This document shows positions 8,411 through 17,769 of a stretch of DNA of 64,000 nucleotides, in pieces. The DNA is from Undibacterium sp. 5I1. GTDB lineage: Bacteria; Pseudomonadota; Gammaproteobacteria; Burkholderiales; Burkholderiaceae_D. The stretch spans positions 3,720,001 to 3,784,000 of the forward strand of contig NZ_JAVIWI010000001.1 in the NCBI RefSeq assembly GCF_034314085.1. Direction: 5' to 3'. Made by a program: the position numbers and the translations under genes. How positions within the stretch are numbered: the stretch's first letter is position 1; each line of letters starts with the position of its first letter. Under the pieces are notes generated by a model. That model ran no database searches, had not been told where the DNA came from, and saw nothing but the letters and a program-made list of their open reading frames with translations.

Positions 8411-9178
8411 TCACTGAGATTGATACTGATATTTACGTTCTATCGCAGATACGGTGCCGTCCTTCTCCATGTCTCTCAGGATTTTGTTGTAAAGGTCGAT
8501 ATTACTTTGTGCCGTCAGCGGATTGCAGGCGAGGTATAACTCGACCTTATTAAACTGGAACAGCGGAACAATTTTGCCCGTATATCCTTTGGCTTTGATC
8601 AGTCTGTTACCGAGTTTTTCGCCGGTCGCCCAAAAATCAAAACGCTTATACATCAGCTTGCGTGGATTTTCTTCATCATAGTTGGCGATATCGATTTGTA
8701 TGCCGTTGTAACTAAAAAACTCACTCACCGCACCCTGGCGATATACCCCGATGATATAGCCACGTAAATCGTCGATATTTTTAGGCTTGCGAGTATCATC
8801 TGCCCGCCCAAAAATAACCCAGTTATTTTTAACCAGCGGCCCTACCCATTTGAATAAGGCCTCGCGTTGCGGGGTACGGGTAGTAGAAAAAACGCAGGTA
8901 TCAGTATCCCGTTGCGCCATCAGGTAGGAGCGTGCCCAAGGGTAAGCCTGGATGCTGATCGCGACCCCGGCACGGCGCATGATTTCAGTTACTTTTTCTG
9001 TGGAGATGCCGTTTATCTTGCGGGTTTCAGGATCGACGATATTGAATGAAGGATAGTCTTCCGTCGTCAGGATCAGGCTTTTTTGTTGGGCAATAGCGGC
9101 ATTGCTAAAAGGGGACAAAACCAGATAGAGCAGAATGATAAAGCTTAAGCGGCTGATCAACATACTACAACGGTGCAT
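8411..9178 (-). CDS. Periplasmic solute-binding protein-like (SBP_bac_3)
   Basis: About 255 residues. A signal peptide (LSFIILLYLVLSPFSNAAIAQ) is followed by an extracellular solute-binding fold of the type found in polar amino-acid transporters and stand-alone sensors: EDYPSFNIVDPETRKINGISTE near the N-terminus and YNKILRDMEKDGTVSAIERKY at the C-terminus. The start at 9178 follows GGAGT closely; an ATG at 9238 would add an unlikely 20-residue extension. No permease or ATPase gene is nearby, so it may be an orphan binding protein. The ligand is unknown. Confidence 0.85.
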   Translation of the reverse strand: MHRCSMLISRLSFIILLYLVLSPFSNAAIAQQKSLILTTEDYPSFNIVDPETRKINGISTEKVTEIMRRAGVAISIQAYPWARSYLMAQRDTDTCVFSTTRTPQREALFKWVGPLVKNNWVIFGRADDTRKPKNIDDLRGYIIGVYRQGAVSEFFSYNGIQIDIANYDEENPRKLMYKRFDFWATGEKLGNRLIKAKGYTGKIVPLFQFNKVELYLACNPLTAQSNIDLYNKILRDMEKDGTVSAIERKYQYQSQ

Positions 9179-9328
9179 ACCCACTCCAGAATGAAGGTTC
9201 AGAAATAATTCCCTGCACATGATCATAATGCATTGCAATATATTCGTTTTGTAAAAAATGCTTTTTTACGGTTTTTGTGACTTTCTGCGCTTACAATAAG
9301 CCCAATTTTTTTCACATGGGATAACAAC

Positions 9329-10342
9329 ATGCAAATTGATCAGTTGTCGTATGGGTCAGATCTGTCTGGATTAATTTGCGGCTATGTGTTTGTGCAGGGA
9401 CAAGCCGGGCAAGTGGTACACACGCCAGAAGCCCTGGCGTGGCTACAAAAGCCCGCCGTCGAGAAGGCAGATGCGTTTATCTGGCTTCACTTTAATCTGA
9501 GTAATGTCGCCGCAGAAAAATGGCTGCATGAGCATACCGACTTGCCCGAAGAGTTTTATGAAGCTCTGCATGAAGGTTCGCGGTCAACCCGGATTGAGCA
9601 TGCTGATAATGGCTTGATTGCCGTGGTCAATGATGTCTTGCATGACTTTGCGTTTGATGTCTCTGATATTGCCACGCTATGGCTTAGTTTAACCAACAAG
9701 GTTTTGATCAGTGCACGGCGCAAGCCTTTGCAATCGGTAGATCGTCTGCGTAACGCGGTAAATCAGGGTGAGTTATTTCATTCGCCGACAGAATTGCTGA
9801 CGCATTTATTCCGTGATCAGGCCGACGTGCTGATCGGCATCGTGCGCAATGCGATTAAGAAAGTGGATGAAATTGAAGACAAGCTATTGGCTGAAAGGCT
9901 CAATCATAAACGCGCCAGACTGGGCGAACTGCGCCGCGTCCTGGTGCGGCTGCAAAGACTGTTGGCACCGGAGCCCGCAGCGCTATTTCGCCTGCTAAAA
10001 AAACCACCAGTCTGGGTCGCAGAGAGCGATGTCGAAGAGTTGCGGCAATCAACAGAAGAGTTTGCGGTGGTGCTAAGCGATATGGCATCGCTGCAAGAGC
10101 GGATTAAGTTACTGCAAGAAGAAATCGCTGCCGGCGTGAACGAGCAAAATAATCGCTCGCTATTTGTATTAACCATCGTCACCGTGCTGGCACTACCAAT
10201 CAACATCATCGCTGGCTTGTTCGGGATGAATGTAGGCGGTATTCCGCTGGCGCAGCATGAACACGGTTTTTGGATCGTGGTAGCGATTGTGGCGACGTTT
10301 ACCGTGATTGCCGGTTGGCTGGCGTTTCGTAACCGGGATTGA
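9329..10342 (+). CDS. zntB: CorA/ZntB-family divalent cation transporter
   Basis: 337 residues. A large N-terminal cytoplasmic domain is followed by a long helix (~150-280) and two C-terminal transmembrane segments (~282-301 and ~312-332). The signature GMN is present at the end of the first segment (AGLFGMNVGGIPL), the family selectivity loop. Length and the GMNVGGIP sequence fit ZntB, a zinc transporter, better than the Mg-specific CorA. The start is ATG 9329, after a short AT-rich leader. It stands alone and converges with the GMC oxidoreductase gene. Confidence 0.9.
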   Translation: MQIDQLSYGSDLSGLICGYVFVQGQAGQVVHTPEALAWLQKPAVEKADAFIWLHFNLSNVAAEKWLHEHTDLPEEFYEALHEGSRSTRIEHADNGLIAVVNDVLHDFAFDVSDIATLWLSLTNKVLISARRKPLQSVDRLRNAVNQGELFHSPTELLTHLFRDQADVLIGIVRNAIKKVDEIEDKLLAERLNHKRARLGELRRVLVRLQRLLAPEPAALFRLLKKPPVWVAESDVEELRQSTEEFAVVLSDMASLQERIKLLQEEIAAGVNEQNNRSLFVLTIVTVLALPINIIAGLFGMNVGGIPLAQHEHGFWIVVAIVATFTVIAGWLAFRNRD

Positions 10343-10407
10343 GCTTGGTGGTTCCAATCAAATTGACCGTTTAATCTCTACGCCGATATTATTTCGACCT
10401 CGTTTTC

Positions 10408-10437
10408 ACCACTGGTGCGCATGGCGCACGCTACAAA
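10408..10437. repeat. Half-copy of a GGTGCGCATGGCGCAC palindromic repeat
   Basis: The sequence ending in GGTGCGCATGGCGCACGCTAC nearly matches the right arm of the element at 28656-28742 (one difference in the core). Only one arm is present here. It abuts the start of the dispersed element at 10441. Confidence 0.6.
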
Positions 10438-10440
10438 ACC

Positions 10441-10523
10441 ATATACTCCCCCTTATTTTTATAAAATATGTCGCATTGTCCAATGCTTATATAGACAATG
10501 AAAAATACACTCGGGGAGTATAA
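10441..10523 (+). repeat. 84-bp dispersed TIR/hairpin element, copy A
   Basis: Left end ATATACTCCCCC, internal ATTGTCCA ... TAGACAAT hairpin (one stem mismatch), right end GGGGAGTATAA. It sits between the convergent zntB-like and GMC oxidoreductase genes. It is one of seven copies in the window. Confidence 0.85.
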
Positions 10524-10544
10524 ATAAATCCATAGCTGAAAGTC

Positions 10545-12149
10545 TTAAGCTTGCCGCAACAAATCCGCTGCCTTTTCACCGATCATCATCGTCGGCGCAT
10601 TGGTGTTGCCGCCAATCAGAGTTGGCATGATGGACGCGTCAACCACACGCAAACCGCTTACGCCGTACACCCGCAATTCAGGATCGACTACTGCCATTGC
10701 ATCCACACCCATTTTGCAAGTGCCGACGGGGTGATATACGGTATCGCTGCATTGGCGTATGACTTGTCTGATCTCTTCATCGGTATGCACATTCGCGGTC
10801 TGGTAGTCACTGGTGCGCACGTTGGCCAGTGCCGGAGCATCCATCAATTTCTTGGTCAGTTTATAGCCTTTGACCATCACATCCATATCATCAGGATGTT
10901 CTAAAAAGCGTGGATTGATTAAGGGCGCAGCCAGCGGATCTTTGCTTGCTAACGTCAGTTCGCCGACACTTTTTGGGCGCAGTAAACAGACATGGCAAGA
11001 ATAGCCGTGACCCAGATGCTGTTTGCGGGCATGGTCATCAATCATCGCCAATACAAAATGGAGTTGCACGTCGGGTGCGGGCAAGCTGGGATCCGTTTTT
11101 AAAAAGCCGCCGCCCTCTGATCCGTTGGAGCTAAACGTCCCGCGCCGCTGGTTTTGGTAGCGAAAAAACTCACGCGTGATACGTACCGAGCCACCCAGAG
11201 AAATCCCCAGCAAATCCAGACTCTTGGCGCGATATTTAAAAACGAAATCGGGATGGTCTTGCAAATTCTGCCCCACGCCCGGGAGATCATGCACCACCGG
11301 TATGCCCATTGCCTGCAGGGCTTTGCCGTCGCCTATGCCCGACAACATTAGCAATTGCGGGGTCTGCAAAGAGCCCGCCGCCAACAAAATCTCGCGCTTG
11401 GCACGCAAGGACTGTTTTTGACCGTGCTGGATAAACTCGACGCCGACAGCGCGTTTGCCTTCAAAGATGATACGGGTCACGTGGCAGCCGGTTTCTACCC
11501 GTAGGTTCGGGCGTTTGCCCATATGCGGATGCAGATAGCCGCGGGCGGCACTCCAGCGTTCGCCCTCGTGCTGGGTGACTTGATAAATCCCGACGCCTTC
11601 CTGATCTTCACCATTAAAATCGTGGTTAATTTTAAATCCGGCTTGTCTGGCGGCATCTAAATAAATTGCCTGGAAGGGATTATCTGAGCGCAGATCACTG
11701 ACCCGTAAAGGCCCGGCCTGACCATGCAAATCGCCGCCCAGACTGGCGTTATTTTCTGAGAGTTTAAAGTAAGGCAACAGCTCGTCAAATGACCAGCCCT
11801 TGTTACCTAATGACGCCCAATGATCATAATCCCAGCGATGACCACGGATGTACACCATGGCGTTGATGGCAGAAGAGCCGCCCAAGGTTTTACCACGTGG
11901 CTGATAGCCGCGCCGTCCGTTGAGGCCGGGTTGCGGCACGGTTTCAAACGCCCAGTTATTGAGTTTGGTCGGCAACATGGCAACGACCGCTAACGGTGTT
12001 TTGACAACCCAGCTATCACCTTTGCCACCGGCTTCTAATACGGTGACGTTGATATTGCTGTCCTCACTTAATCGTCCGGCTACCGCGCAGCCACCGGCAC
12101 CACCGCCGACCACGATGTAATCGGCAATTGCATTGATTGCTTCTGTCAT
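10545..12149 (-). CDS. GMC family FAD-dependent oxidoreductase (choline dehydrogenase-like)
   Basis: 534 residues. The N-terminal FAD-binding motif is [19 protein letters not shown] (~11-29) and an ADP-binding Glu follows in VTVLEAGG. The GMC signatures 1 and 2 are present: [20 protein letters not shown] (~90-109) and a [15 protein letters not shown] segment (~257). The C-terminal catalytic region has [11 protein letters not shown] and [11 protein letters not shown]. It oxidises alcohols to aldehydes; BetA-type choline dehydrogenase is the nearest well-known relative, but many homologues act on other aliphatic or polyethylene-glycol alcohols. No betaine genes are nearby, so the substrate is open. 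Confidence 0.92.
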   Translation of the reverse strand: MTEAINAIADYIVVGGGAGGCAVAGRLSEDSNINVTVLEAGGKGDSWVVKTPLAVVAMLPTKLNNWAFETVPQPGLNGRRGYQPRGKTLGGSSAINAMVYIRGHRWDYDHWASLGNKGWSFDELLPYFKLSENNASLGGDLHGQAGPLRVSDLRSDNPFQAIYLDAARQAGFKINHDFNGEDQEGVGIYQVTQHEGERWSAARGYLHPHMGKRPNLRVETGCHVTRIIFEGKRAVGVEFIQHGQKQSLRAKREILLAAGSLQTPQLLMLSGIGDGKALQAMGIPVVHDLPGVGQNLQDHPDFVFKYRAKSLDLLGISLGGSVRITREFFRYQNQRRGTFSSNGSEGGGFLKTDPSLPAPDVQLHFVLAMIDDHARKQHLGHGYSCHVCLLRPKSVGELTLASKDPLAAPLINPRFLEHPDDMDVMVKGYKLTKKLMDAPALANVRTSDYQTANVHTDEEIRQVIRQCSDTVYHPVGTCKMGVDAMAVVDPELRVYGVSGLRVVDASIMPTLIGGNTNAPTMMIGEKAADLLRQA

Positions 12150-12180
12150 TTGTCTCGTCCTTTGGATGATTTTTATTTTT

Positions 12181-12241
12181 GTACTTCTTGGTATTAGTTG
12201 GTGCTTCTTGGTATTGCTTGGTATTGCCTGATATTGCTTGC
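12181..12241. repeat. Degenerate tandem repeat (CTTGGTATTG-like unit)
   Basis: Several imperfect ~10-20 bp units built on TTCTTGGTATT and TTGGTATTGC lie upstream of the GMC gene. A further short duplication (ATTGAATCTGAA) lies at ~12275-12300. These look like simple-sequence drift in a promoter region. Confidence 0.5.
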
Positions 12242-12304
12242 TTTATCTTTTTGAGGTTTGGTACAACCCCTGTATTGAATCTGAAATTGAATCTGAAATT
12301 GGAT

Positions 12305-14749
12305 TTAAATTGCGGCAGACTCTGGCACCGATACCGCTTTAAATTCTACCCAAAAGCTACTCCCTTTGCCTTCGGTAGTCGTAAATCCCAGTCGCCCATG
12401 CATTTTCTCTACTAAAGTTTTGGTGATGGGAAGTCCTAAACCGGTACCACCTTGTTGCCGCGTATCGGTACCATCGGCCTGGGTAAAAGGCTCAAACAAA
12501 TGCGCTTGAAATGCCTTCGGTATACCGGGGCCATGATCGCTGACTTCGATGCGGTAGCTATGACCGCTGTCTCCGCCAACGTCTGCCAGAGATTGATGCA
12601 ATAAACGGATTTGCACTGCCTCACCTTCAGGAGAAAATTTGGCGGCATTGGACAACAGGTTTGCCATAATTTGCATCAGGCGGTCATGGTCGGCCAAGAT
12701 CCATGCGCTGCTGACATCAGTGCTAAATTGCAGGCTGACTTTAAGCGATAAGGCATAGGCCGCATTGGCTTCTATTGCGCTGTTAATGAGTGCGAGCAAA
12801 TCGATAGGTTCTTCTTTAAAACGCATTTTTCCGGACACCAGTTTGTCCATGTCCAGAATGTCGTTGACTAAACCGATCAGGCGACAGCTATTGCTGTGCG
12901 CGATTTTAATCAGTTGCGCCGCTTTTGCTGGCAAGACGCCAGCCACGCCTGCATCCAGCAACCCCAAGGAACCGCGGATAGATGTCAGCGGTGTCCGCAA
13001 CTCGTGACTGACGACAGAGATAAATTCAGACTTCAGTTTGTTAATGCGATGCCGTTCGCTGATGTCTTCCAGCATCCAGACTGCTCCGCGCACATAATTT
13101 TCTGCCGGTAGGGCGCGCCCTGCTATACGTGCCAAAAACGTTTCTCCGGTAATTCTTTTTACCGTCCATTCCAGCTCTACCCGTTCGTCCGCGATTAACT
13201 GCGGTATGACGCGCTGGCCAAAGGCTTGATAATCATCTTCACCGCAGTACAAGAAGCTGGTTTTAACGCCGATCATCGCTTGTGCATCTGGAAAATTACA
13301 CAGTTCTGCCAGCGCCTGATTAGCAAGAATAATCACACCGTCGCTGACAAACATAATGCCCACAGGAGCGTTGTTGATCAAAATATCTAACTCACGCGCC
13401 AGCAGTTTGTAGCGGTCTTTACTGGCTTGCAGTAATTCTTGATTGATGCGCAAAGTCTCTTCGCTGACTTTTTGCTCGGTAATATCAATATGCGTGCCTT
13501 GCATGCGCAAGGCGTGACCCTGCTTATCGCGCTCCACCACCCGACCGCGTGACATGATCCACTTCCACTCACCGGACTTCGTTCTTTGGCGGAATTCAGC
13601 ATGGTAATCCGTGAGCGGAATACTTTTACCTTGCGCATCAAATTGCTCTGGTGCGCGTAAGTGGTTACGCAAGGCTTGCTTGAGTTGTGAGATGTCTTCA
13701 GGATGTACCCCGACCTGAGCGAAGTTGCCCCAGAGCTGTTGAAATTCTGCATATTCCTCCGGCTCATAGCCCAGCATTCTGGCGTACTCAATACTGAATT
13801 TAGTTTCGCCGGTTTGCACATTCACATCGTACAAACCCTGATTCGCCGCCTCCAGAATTAAGCGTATTTGTAGCTCGGCATTTTGCGCGCGCTGCTCTGC
13901 TTGTTTGCGCTCGGTAATGTCATTGAGGTAGCCATGCCAGAGTATGCTGCCATCGCTTAATTTTTCTGGCGTTGCGTCGCCGACGTACCAGCGCTCTTCT
14001 TCAACCACGCCAATTACCCGATATTCTTGATGCCAAGGGGTGAGCATAGTGGCAGAAATATGCCCCGCCTCTCGCATTTTCGCCAGATCATCCGGATGTA
14101 TTTTGGCAATTACGATGCTGGCGTCGTAACGAATTTGTTCCGCAGTTACGCCATAAATAGCGGTGACTGCATCACTGACATAAGGATAACAACTACGCCC
14201 ATCTGGAAAGCGCTGATATTGATAAAACATACCCGGCAGCTGCTGGGAAAAATTAGACAACAAGGTATGACTTTGTTTGAGCTGATCAGTCAGGCGGTGA
14301 TTCTCGGTGATATCGCTGACCAGACCGATCATGCGCGCCGGCTGACCATCTATCGTACGTTCTACCAGCGTACCGCGAGAGCGTAACCACTTCCAGTTAC
14401 CATCACGGCATCGCAGGCGATGCTCGTGTTCGTATTGAGGAATTTCACCCTCCAGATATAACCTGGTCGCACGCATGGCTTCTTGCGCATCATCGGGATG
14501 CAGCCGGTCTATCCATTCATTGATGTGATTGCCCAGCTCGTGTTCGGCATAACCCAGAATCTGTTTATAACTACGGGAAAAAAATGCCTCGTTAGTGAGT
14601 AAATTCCAATCCCATAAACTATCGCCCACTGCCTCCAGCAAAGTCCGCAATGAACTCGCGCTCACCAGTACACCGGTTTGTAACGATGTGCTGGTGGCGT
14701 TGGCGGCGGCCTCGCTTGATTCTGACAACGGGTTCAGACGATTGGGCAT
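12305..14749 (-). CDS. Multi-PAS soluble sensor histidine kinase
   Basis: 814 residues with no transmembrane segment. Four PAS/PAC modules are visible (about 28-155, 165-285, 295-435 and 455-575). Three end in the PAC signature (GLVSDITE, GYLNDITERK, GTHIDITE) and the fourth in WMLEDISER. HisKA follows with VVSHELRTPLTSIRG (phospho-His near 590), then HATPase_c with NLLSNAAKFSPEG, DHGPGIP and GGTGLGLPITK. There is no receiver domain and no adjacent regulator, so it is an orphan kinase with a cytoplasmic signal. It starts with ATG 14749. Confidence 0.93.
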   Translation of the reverse strand: MPNRLNPLSESSEAAANATSTSLQTGVLVSASSLRTLLEAVGDSLWDWNLLTNEAFFSRSYKQILGYAEHELGNHINEWIDRLHPDDAQEAMRATRLYLEGEIPQYEHEHRLRCRDGNWKWLRSRGTLVERTIDGQPARMIGLVSDITENHRLTDQLKQSHTLLSNFSQQLPGMFYQYQRFPDGRSCYPYVSDAVTAIYGVTAEQIRYDASIVIAKIHPDDLAKMREAGHISATMLTPWHQEYRVIGVVEEERWYVGDATPEKLSDGSILWHGYLNDITERKQAEQRAQNAELQIRLILEAANQGLYDVNVQTGETKFSIEYARMLGYEPEEYAEFQQLWGNFAQVGVHPEDISQLKQALRNHLRAPEQFDAQGKSIPLTDYHAEFRQRTKSGEWKWIMSRGRVVERDKQGHALRMQGTHIDITEQKVSEETLRINQELLQASKDRYKLLARELDILINNAPVGIMFVSDGVIILANQALAELCNFPDAQAMIGVKTSFLYCGEDDYQAFGQRVIPQLIADERVELEWTVKRITGETFLARIAGRALPAENYVRGAVWMLEDISERHRINKLKSEFISVVSHELRTPLTSIRGSLGLLDAGVAGVLPAKAAQLIKIAHSNSCRLIGLVNDILDMDKLVSGKMRFKEEPIDLLALINSAIEANAAYALSLKVSLQFSTDVSSAWILADHDRLMQIMANLLSNAAKFSPEGEAVQIRLLHQSLADVGGDSGHSYRIEVSDHGPGIPKAFQAHLFEPFTQADGTDTRQQGGTGLGLPITKTLVEKMHGRLGFTTTEGKGSSFWVEFKAVSVPESAAI

Positions 14750-14869
14750 AGTGAGTTGAGTAAGGAATCAAGTAACGCAGTCAGTCGTTTAAGGTGCCAA
14801 CTAAGCTGTCATTTCAGGCGCTAATAAAACGTATTTGTCTTTGAGTTGCCAGACAAATTCAAATACGAT

Positions 14870-15331
14870 TTAGTTTGAAACCTGATTAAAAAAATCGTAA
14901 ATGCCTTGGTCGCTCATCTTGCGCGCATTCGACAATTCGCCGCCTTTGCTCGCATACACCAGGCTGTTGTCAGCCTTTAAAACTAATGCCGCAGGAATAC
15001 CTTTTTTGATCGGATTTTCGTACTGTTTTGCGATCTCCAGATTTTTATCAAATTGACCTACATCCACTTTGACCAATACAAATTTACTGGCGATCAGTGC
15101 GGCATTTTGACCTTTGATCGATTTGTCCAGTTCTAAACAATCTTTGCACCAGTTAGCGCCAAAAATCACCAGCACTTTTTTATTTGTCGCCTGCGCTGTT
15201 GCCAGAGCTTTGTTAATGTTGGCCTGCGCATCGGCGGTTTCGTCATAGGGTTGATAAGTGGCAGCAGCGCTGACGCCAAGCGTAGCAAAAGACAGGCTGA
15301 GACCAAAACAAAATGCGAGTAATTTTTTCAT
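14870..15331 (-). CDS. Periplasmic thioredoxin-fold protein
   Basis: 153 residues. A signal peptide (MKKLLAFCFGLSLSFATLGVSA) is followed by a thioredoxin_7-type domain with the redox motif WCKDC (~residues 63-67) in LVIFGANWCKDCLELDK, and a cis-Pro region (KKGIPAALVLKADN). The CxxC with KD between the cysteines fits a periplasmic thiol-disulfide or thioredoxin-like protein rather than cytoplasmic thioredoxin. It is a single gene; the partner is unknown. Confidence 0.9.
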   Translation of the reverse strand: MKKLLAFCFGLSLSFATLGVSAAATYQPYDETADAQANINKALATAQATNKKVLVIFGANWCKDCLELDKSIKGQNAALIASKFVLVKVDVGQFDKNLEIAKQYENPIKKGIPAALVLKADNSLVYASKGGELSNARKMSDQGIYDFFNQVSN

Positions 15332-15641
15332 GAGAGTCCTCTAATAGCACTGCAAAATTAGCGAGGCCAGCTACATCAGCGAAACCAGCCTAACAGAGCA
15401 GCTTGAATTGATTAAATTAATTGAACTAAATAGACAGGATCAGCAAAGCTCTCCGGTGAGACATCATGACGCAAATACCAGAATTTGTCATGGACAGGAT
15501 AGACGCTGAAACAATTATGGTAGATGCTTAAAATTACAGCAACTTAAAGCGCTGACTTAGAGCAAAGATAGATGCTGTTTTGTATGCGAGTACGTTGATA
15601 GCAGGCTCACTCAAATACTGATTTTATATACTGATATTACA

Positions 15642-15661
15642 TACTGATTTTATATACAGTA
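15642..15661. promoter_or_regulatory. LexA (SOS) box upstream of dinB
   Basis: TACTGATTTTATATACAGTA matches the E. coli LexA consensus (TACTGTATATATATACAGTA) at 17 of 20 positions and keeps CTG-N10-CAG. It lies 84 bp before the dinB start. Two further half-site repeats, TACTGATTTTATATACTGAT at 15617 and an overlapping unit at 15630, precede it. The rest of the gap 15332-15744 shows nothing I recognise. Confidence 0.8.
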
Positions 15662-15744
15662 TTTTCTTTTAAATGGATTAAAATACCTCAACGCTTGTCA
15701 GCAATAATCTCAGTAACAGCTTCAGTCATCACTTCGATAACATC

Positions 15745-16821
15745 ATGTCCACCGCCCAGCGAAAAATTATCCATTGCGACTGTGATTGCTTCTATGCCGC
15801 GATAGAAATGCGGGACGATCCGCGTTTGCGCGATAAGCCGCTGGCTGTTGGTGGCAGAGCAGATCAGCGTGGTGTGGTGGCGACGTGCAATTACGAGGCG
15901 CGGCGCTTTGGTGTGCGCTCAGCCATGCCGACCTCGTTAGCATTACGGCGCTGTCCTGATTTAATCGTTCTGCCACCAACCATGGAGAAATACCGTATCG
16001 CGTCTAAAGCGATTTTGGCGATTTATCGTGACTACACCGACTTGGTCGAACCTTTATCACTGGATGAAGCGTATCTGGATGTGAGCGATTGCACGCAGCA
16101 CAAAGGGAGTGCGACCCTGATTGCGCAAGAGATACGGGTGCGGATTGCAGCCACGGTGGGCATCACAGCCTCCGCCGGTGTGGCGGCGAATAAATTTCTC
16201 GCCAAAATCGCCAGCGACTGGAATAAGCCAGACGGTCAGTTTGTGGTCTTGCCAGAAGACGCAGATAGCTTTGTGGCAGAACTACCAGTCGCTAAATTAT
16301 TTGGTGTGGGCAAAGTCACGGCGGCTAAATTGCATGGCCTTGGTGTGCAATATTGCCGCGATTTGCGCAGCTGGTCTTTACCCGATTTGCAGCAACACTT
16401 TGGCAAGCTTGGCTATAACTTGTACCTGCTTTGTCGTGGCATTGATCATCGTAGTGTTTGTCCGGACAGCGAGCGAAAATCAGTCAGCGTAGAAGAAACC
16501 TACGCCCAGGATTTGCCCGATCTGGCGGCTTGTCAGACGGAGTTGCCTGCCTTGTTTGCGATGTTGGTAGCGAGGATGAAGCGTGTACAAGCGGAGGATT
16601 ACATACACAAGTTATACGTCAAAATCCGCTTTGCCGATTTCCACCAGACTACCGCAGAATGTCGTGGCAGCAGCTTGGACGAAAGTAGTTTTGTCAGCTT
16701 GTTAGAGACCGCATTTGCACGCGGCCAACAACCCGTTCGCTTGCTTGGGCTGGGTACCCGTTTAAGTGGCACGGAGCAAGCGTCAACGGCGGAGCAGCAA
16801 TTGGTTTTGTTTGCGAGTTAA
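15745..16821 (+). CDS. dinB: DNA polymerase IV (Y-family, error-prone)
   Basis: 358 residues, the normal Pol IV length. The catalytic motifs are intact: IHCDCDCFYAAIEM with the first metal-binding Asp, RPxxVGG-like KPLAVGGRADQRGVVATCNYEARRFGV, and SLDEAYLDVS with the Asp-Glu pair. A helix-hairpin-helix region (LFGVGKVTAAKLHGLGV) and a little-finger domain follow, and the C-terminus AEQQLVLF fits a beta-clamp-binding peptide (QLxLF). It is preceded by a LexA box, so SOS induction is expected. It performs translesion synthesis. Confidence 0.96.
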   Translation: MSTAQRKIIHCDCDCFYAAIEMRDDPRLRDKPLAVGGRADQRGVVATCNYEARRFGVRSAMPTSLALRRCPDLIVLPPTMEKYRIASKAILAIYRDYTDLVEPLSLDEAYLDVSDCTQHKGSATLIAQEIRVRIAATVGITASAGVAANKFLAKIASDWNKPDGQFVVLPEDADSFVAELPVAKLFGVGKVTAAKLHGLGVQYCRDLRSWSLPDLQQHFGKLGYNLYLLCRGIDHRSVCPDSERKSVSVEETYAQDLPDLAACQTELPALFAMLVARMKRVQAEDYIHKLYVKIRFADFHQTTAECRGSSLDESSFVSLLETAFARGQQPVRLLGLGTRLSGTEQASTAEQQLVLFAS

Positions 16822-16864
16822 GTCCTGTCTTTGAGTCGTAGAGAGATAAAACAACATTTCTTTT

Positions 16865-17767
16865 TTAATTTTCTGTGAGAAGGTTTATCGCCTTTTCTAA
16901 CACTATGTCATCGCCAGAAATCGCATCTTCTATCGTTGATTTATAAGGGAGAGTGGGAATGATTCCAATACCGTGGAATTGAGACCCATCTTGTTTCAAG
17001 ACTTGCATCCCAGTCCAAAAAACTTTATATCCTCCTGGAAGAGGCAAGCAACTAATATTTCCATTCGAGCCTGCAGTCCGTGTGCCTATGATTTCACCCA
17101 GTTTGTAGTGCTCTACGATAGTCATCAAGGTTTCTGCAGCACTGATCGTATTACCGCTTATCAAAAAAACTAATTTGGCATTGATATAGGGCGCTTGAGG
17201 TTGAAGAGCTTTTCCAATGCGCTCCCATTGCCAATGATCCCGATCAGCTCCACTGATGACAGGGACATTGAATAACGGTACCTCTAGTGGCCTTTTTGTA
17301 AAATGTTTTAAGAAATTGCTATTGCCATTCACATAATTTCGGACATCAAAAATGATCCCTTTGAAGTTATTTTTTTGGGCAATCAATTGTTCAATATCTT
17401 TGCCATCCGCTCTGTCGATATCTACATACCAAATACCGCTTTTCAATTGTTGCATCGCTCCTAATGGATTTTTTTCTCTTAAATTGACCACAGGCGTATC
17501 ACGAAGGAAAGTCTTTGTTTGCTTGAATCCTTTTAGGTCTCGGTAGCTCATTTCTAAGAGGGAATTTTCTTCCCCTGTGAGCAGCTCGACAGATAAGATT
17601 TCGGCCTGCATGGTGTCTGTTGCGGACATGTTTTCTGTATTTATTTCTGACAACCTGTGTGCAATTGGCAAACCATTTAAATGCGTAATTTGGCTTCCAA
17701 AGGGAATTAATGGTTGATTGCCTGGAGTTAGGCGGGACCTTGAAACCACCGGTACACCATCGATCAT
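16865..17767 (-). CDS. S41 family peptidase, C-terminal half (split from 17770-19170)
   Basis: 300 residues containing the S41 (C-terminal processing protease/tricorn-like) catalytic core. A PDZ-like start (LIPFGSQITHLNGLPIAHRL) is followed by GIIFDVRNYVNGNSNFLKHF and the nucleophile region VFLISGNTISAAETLM, with Ser in TISAAE, then GEIIGTRTAGSNGN. It begins with ATG 17767, two bases after the stop of the upstream part, with no good ribosome-binding site. The two parts together (~766 residues) match a full-length S41 protein, so this is probably one gene broken by a 1-nt frameshift. See the finding for alternatives. Confidence 0.8.
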   Translation of the reverse strand: MIDGVPVVSRSRLTPGNQPLIPFGSQITHLNGLPIAHRLSEINTENMSATDTMQAEILSVELLTGEENSLLEMSYRDLKGFKQTKTFLRDTPVVNLREKNPLGAMQQLKSGIWYVDIDRADGKDIEQLIAQKNNFKGIIFDVRNYVNGNSNFLKHFTKRPLEVPLFNVPVISGADRDHWQWERIGKALQPQAPYINAKLVFLISGNTISAAETLMTIVEHYKLGEIIGTRTAGSNGNISCLPLPGGYKVFWTGMQVLKQDGSQFHGIGIIPTLPYKSTIEDAISGDDIVLEKAINLLTEN

Positions 17768-17769
17768 TT

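Noticed and set aside
12181..12300. Promoter-region tandem repeats as a phase-variation switch
   Set aside because: Units are too degenerate and not in a coding or clear promoter element.
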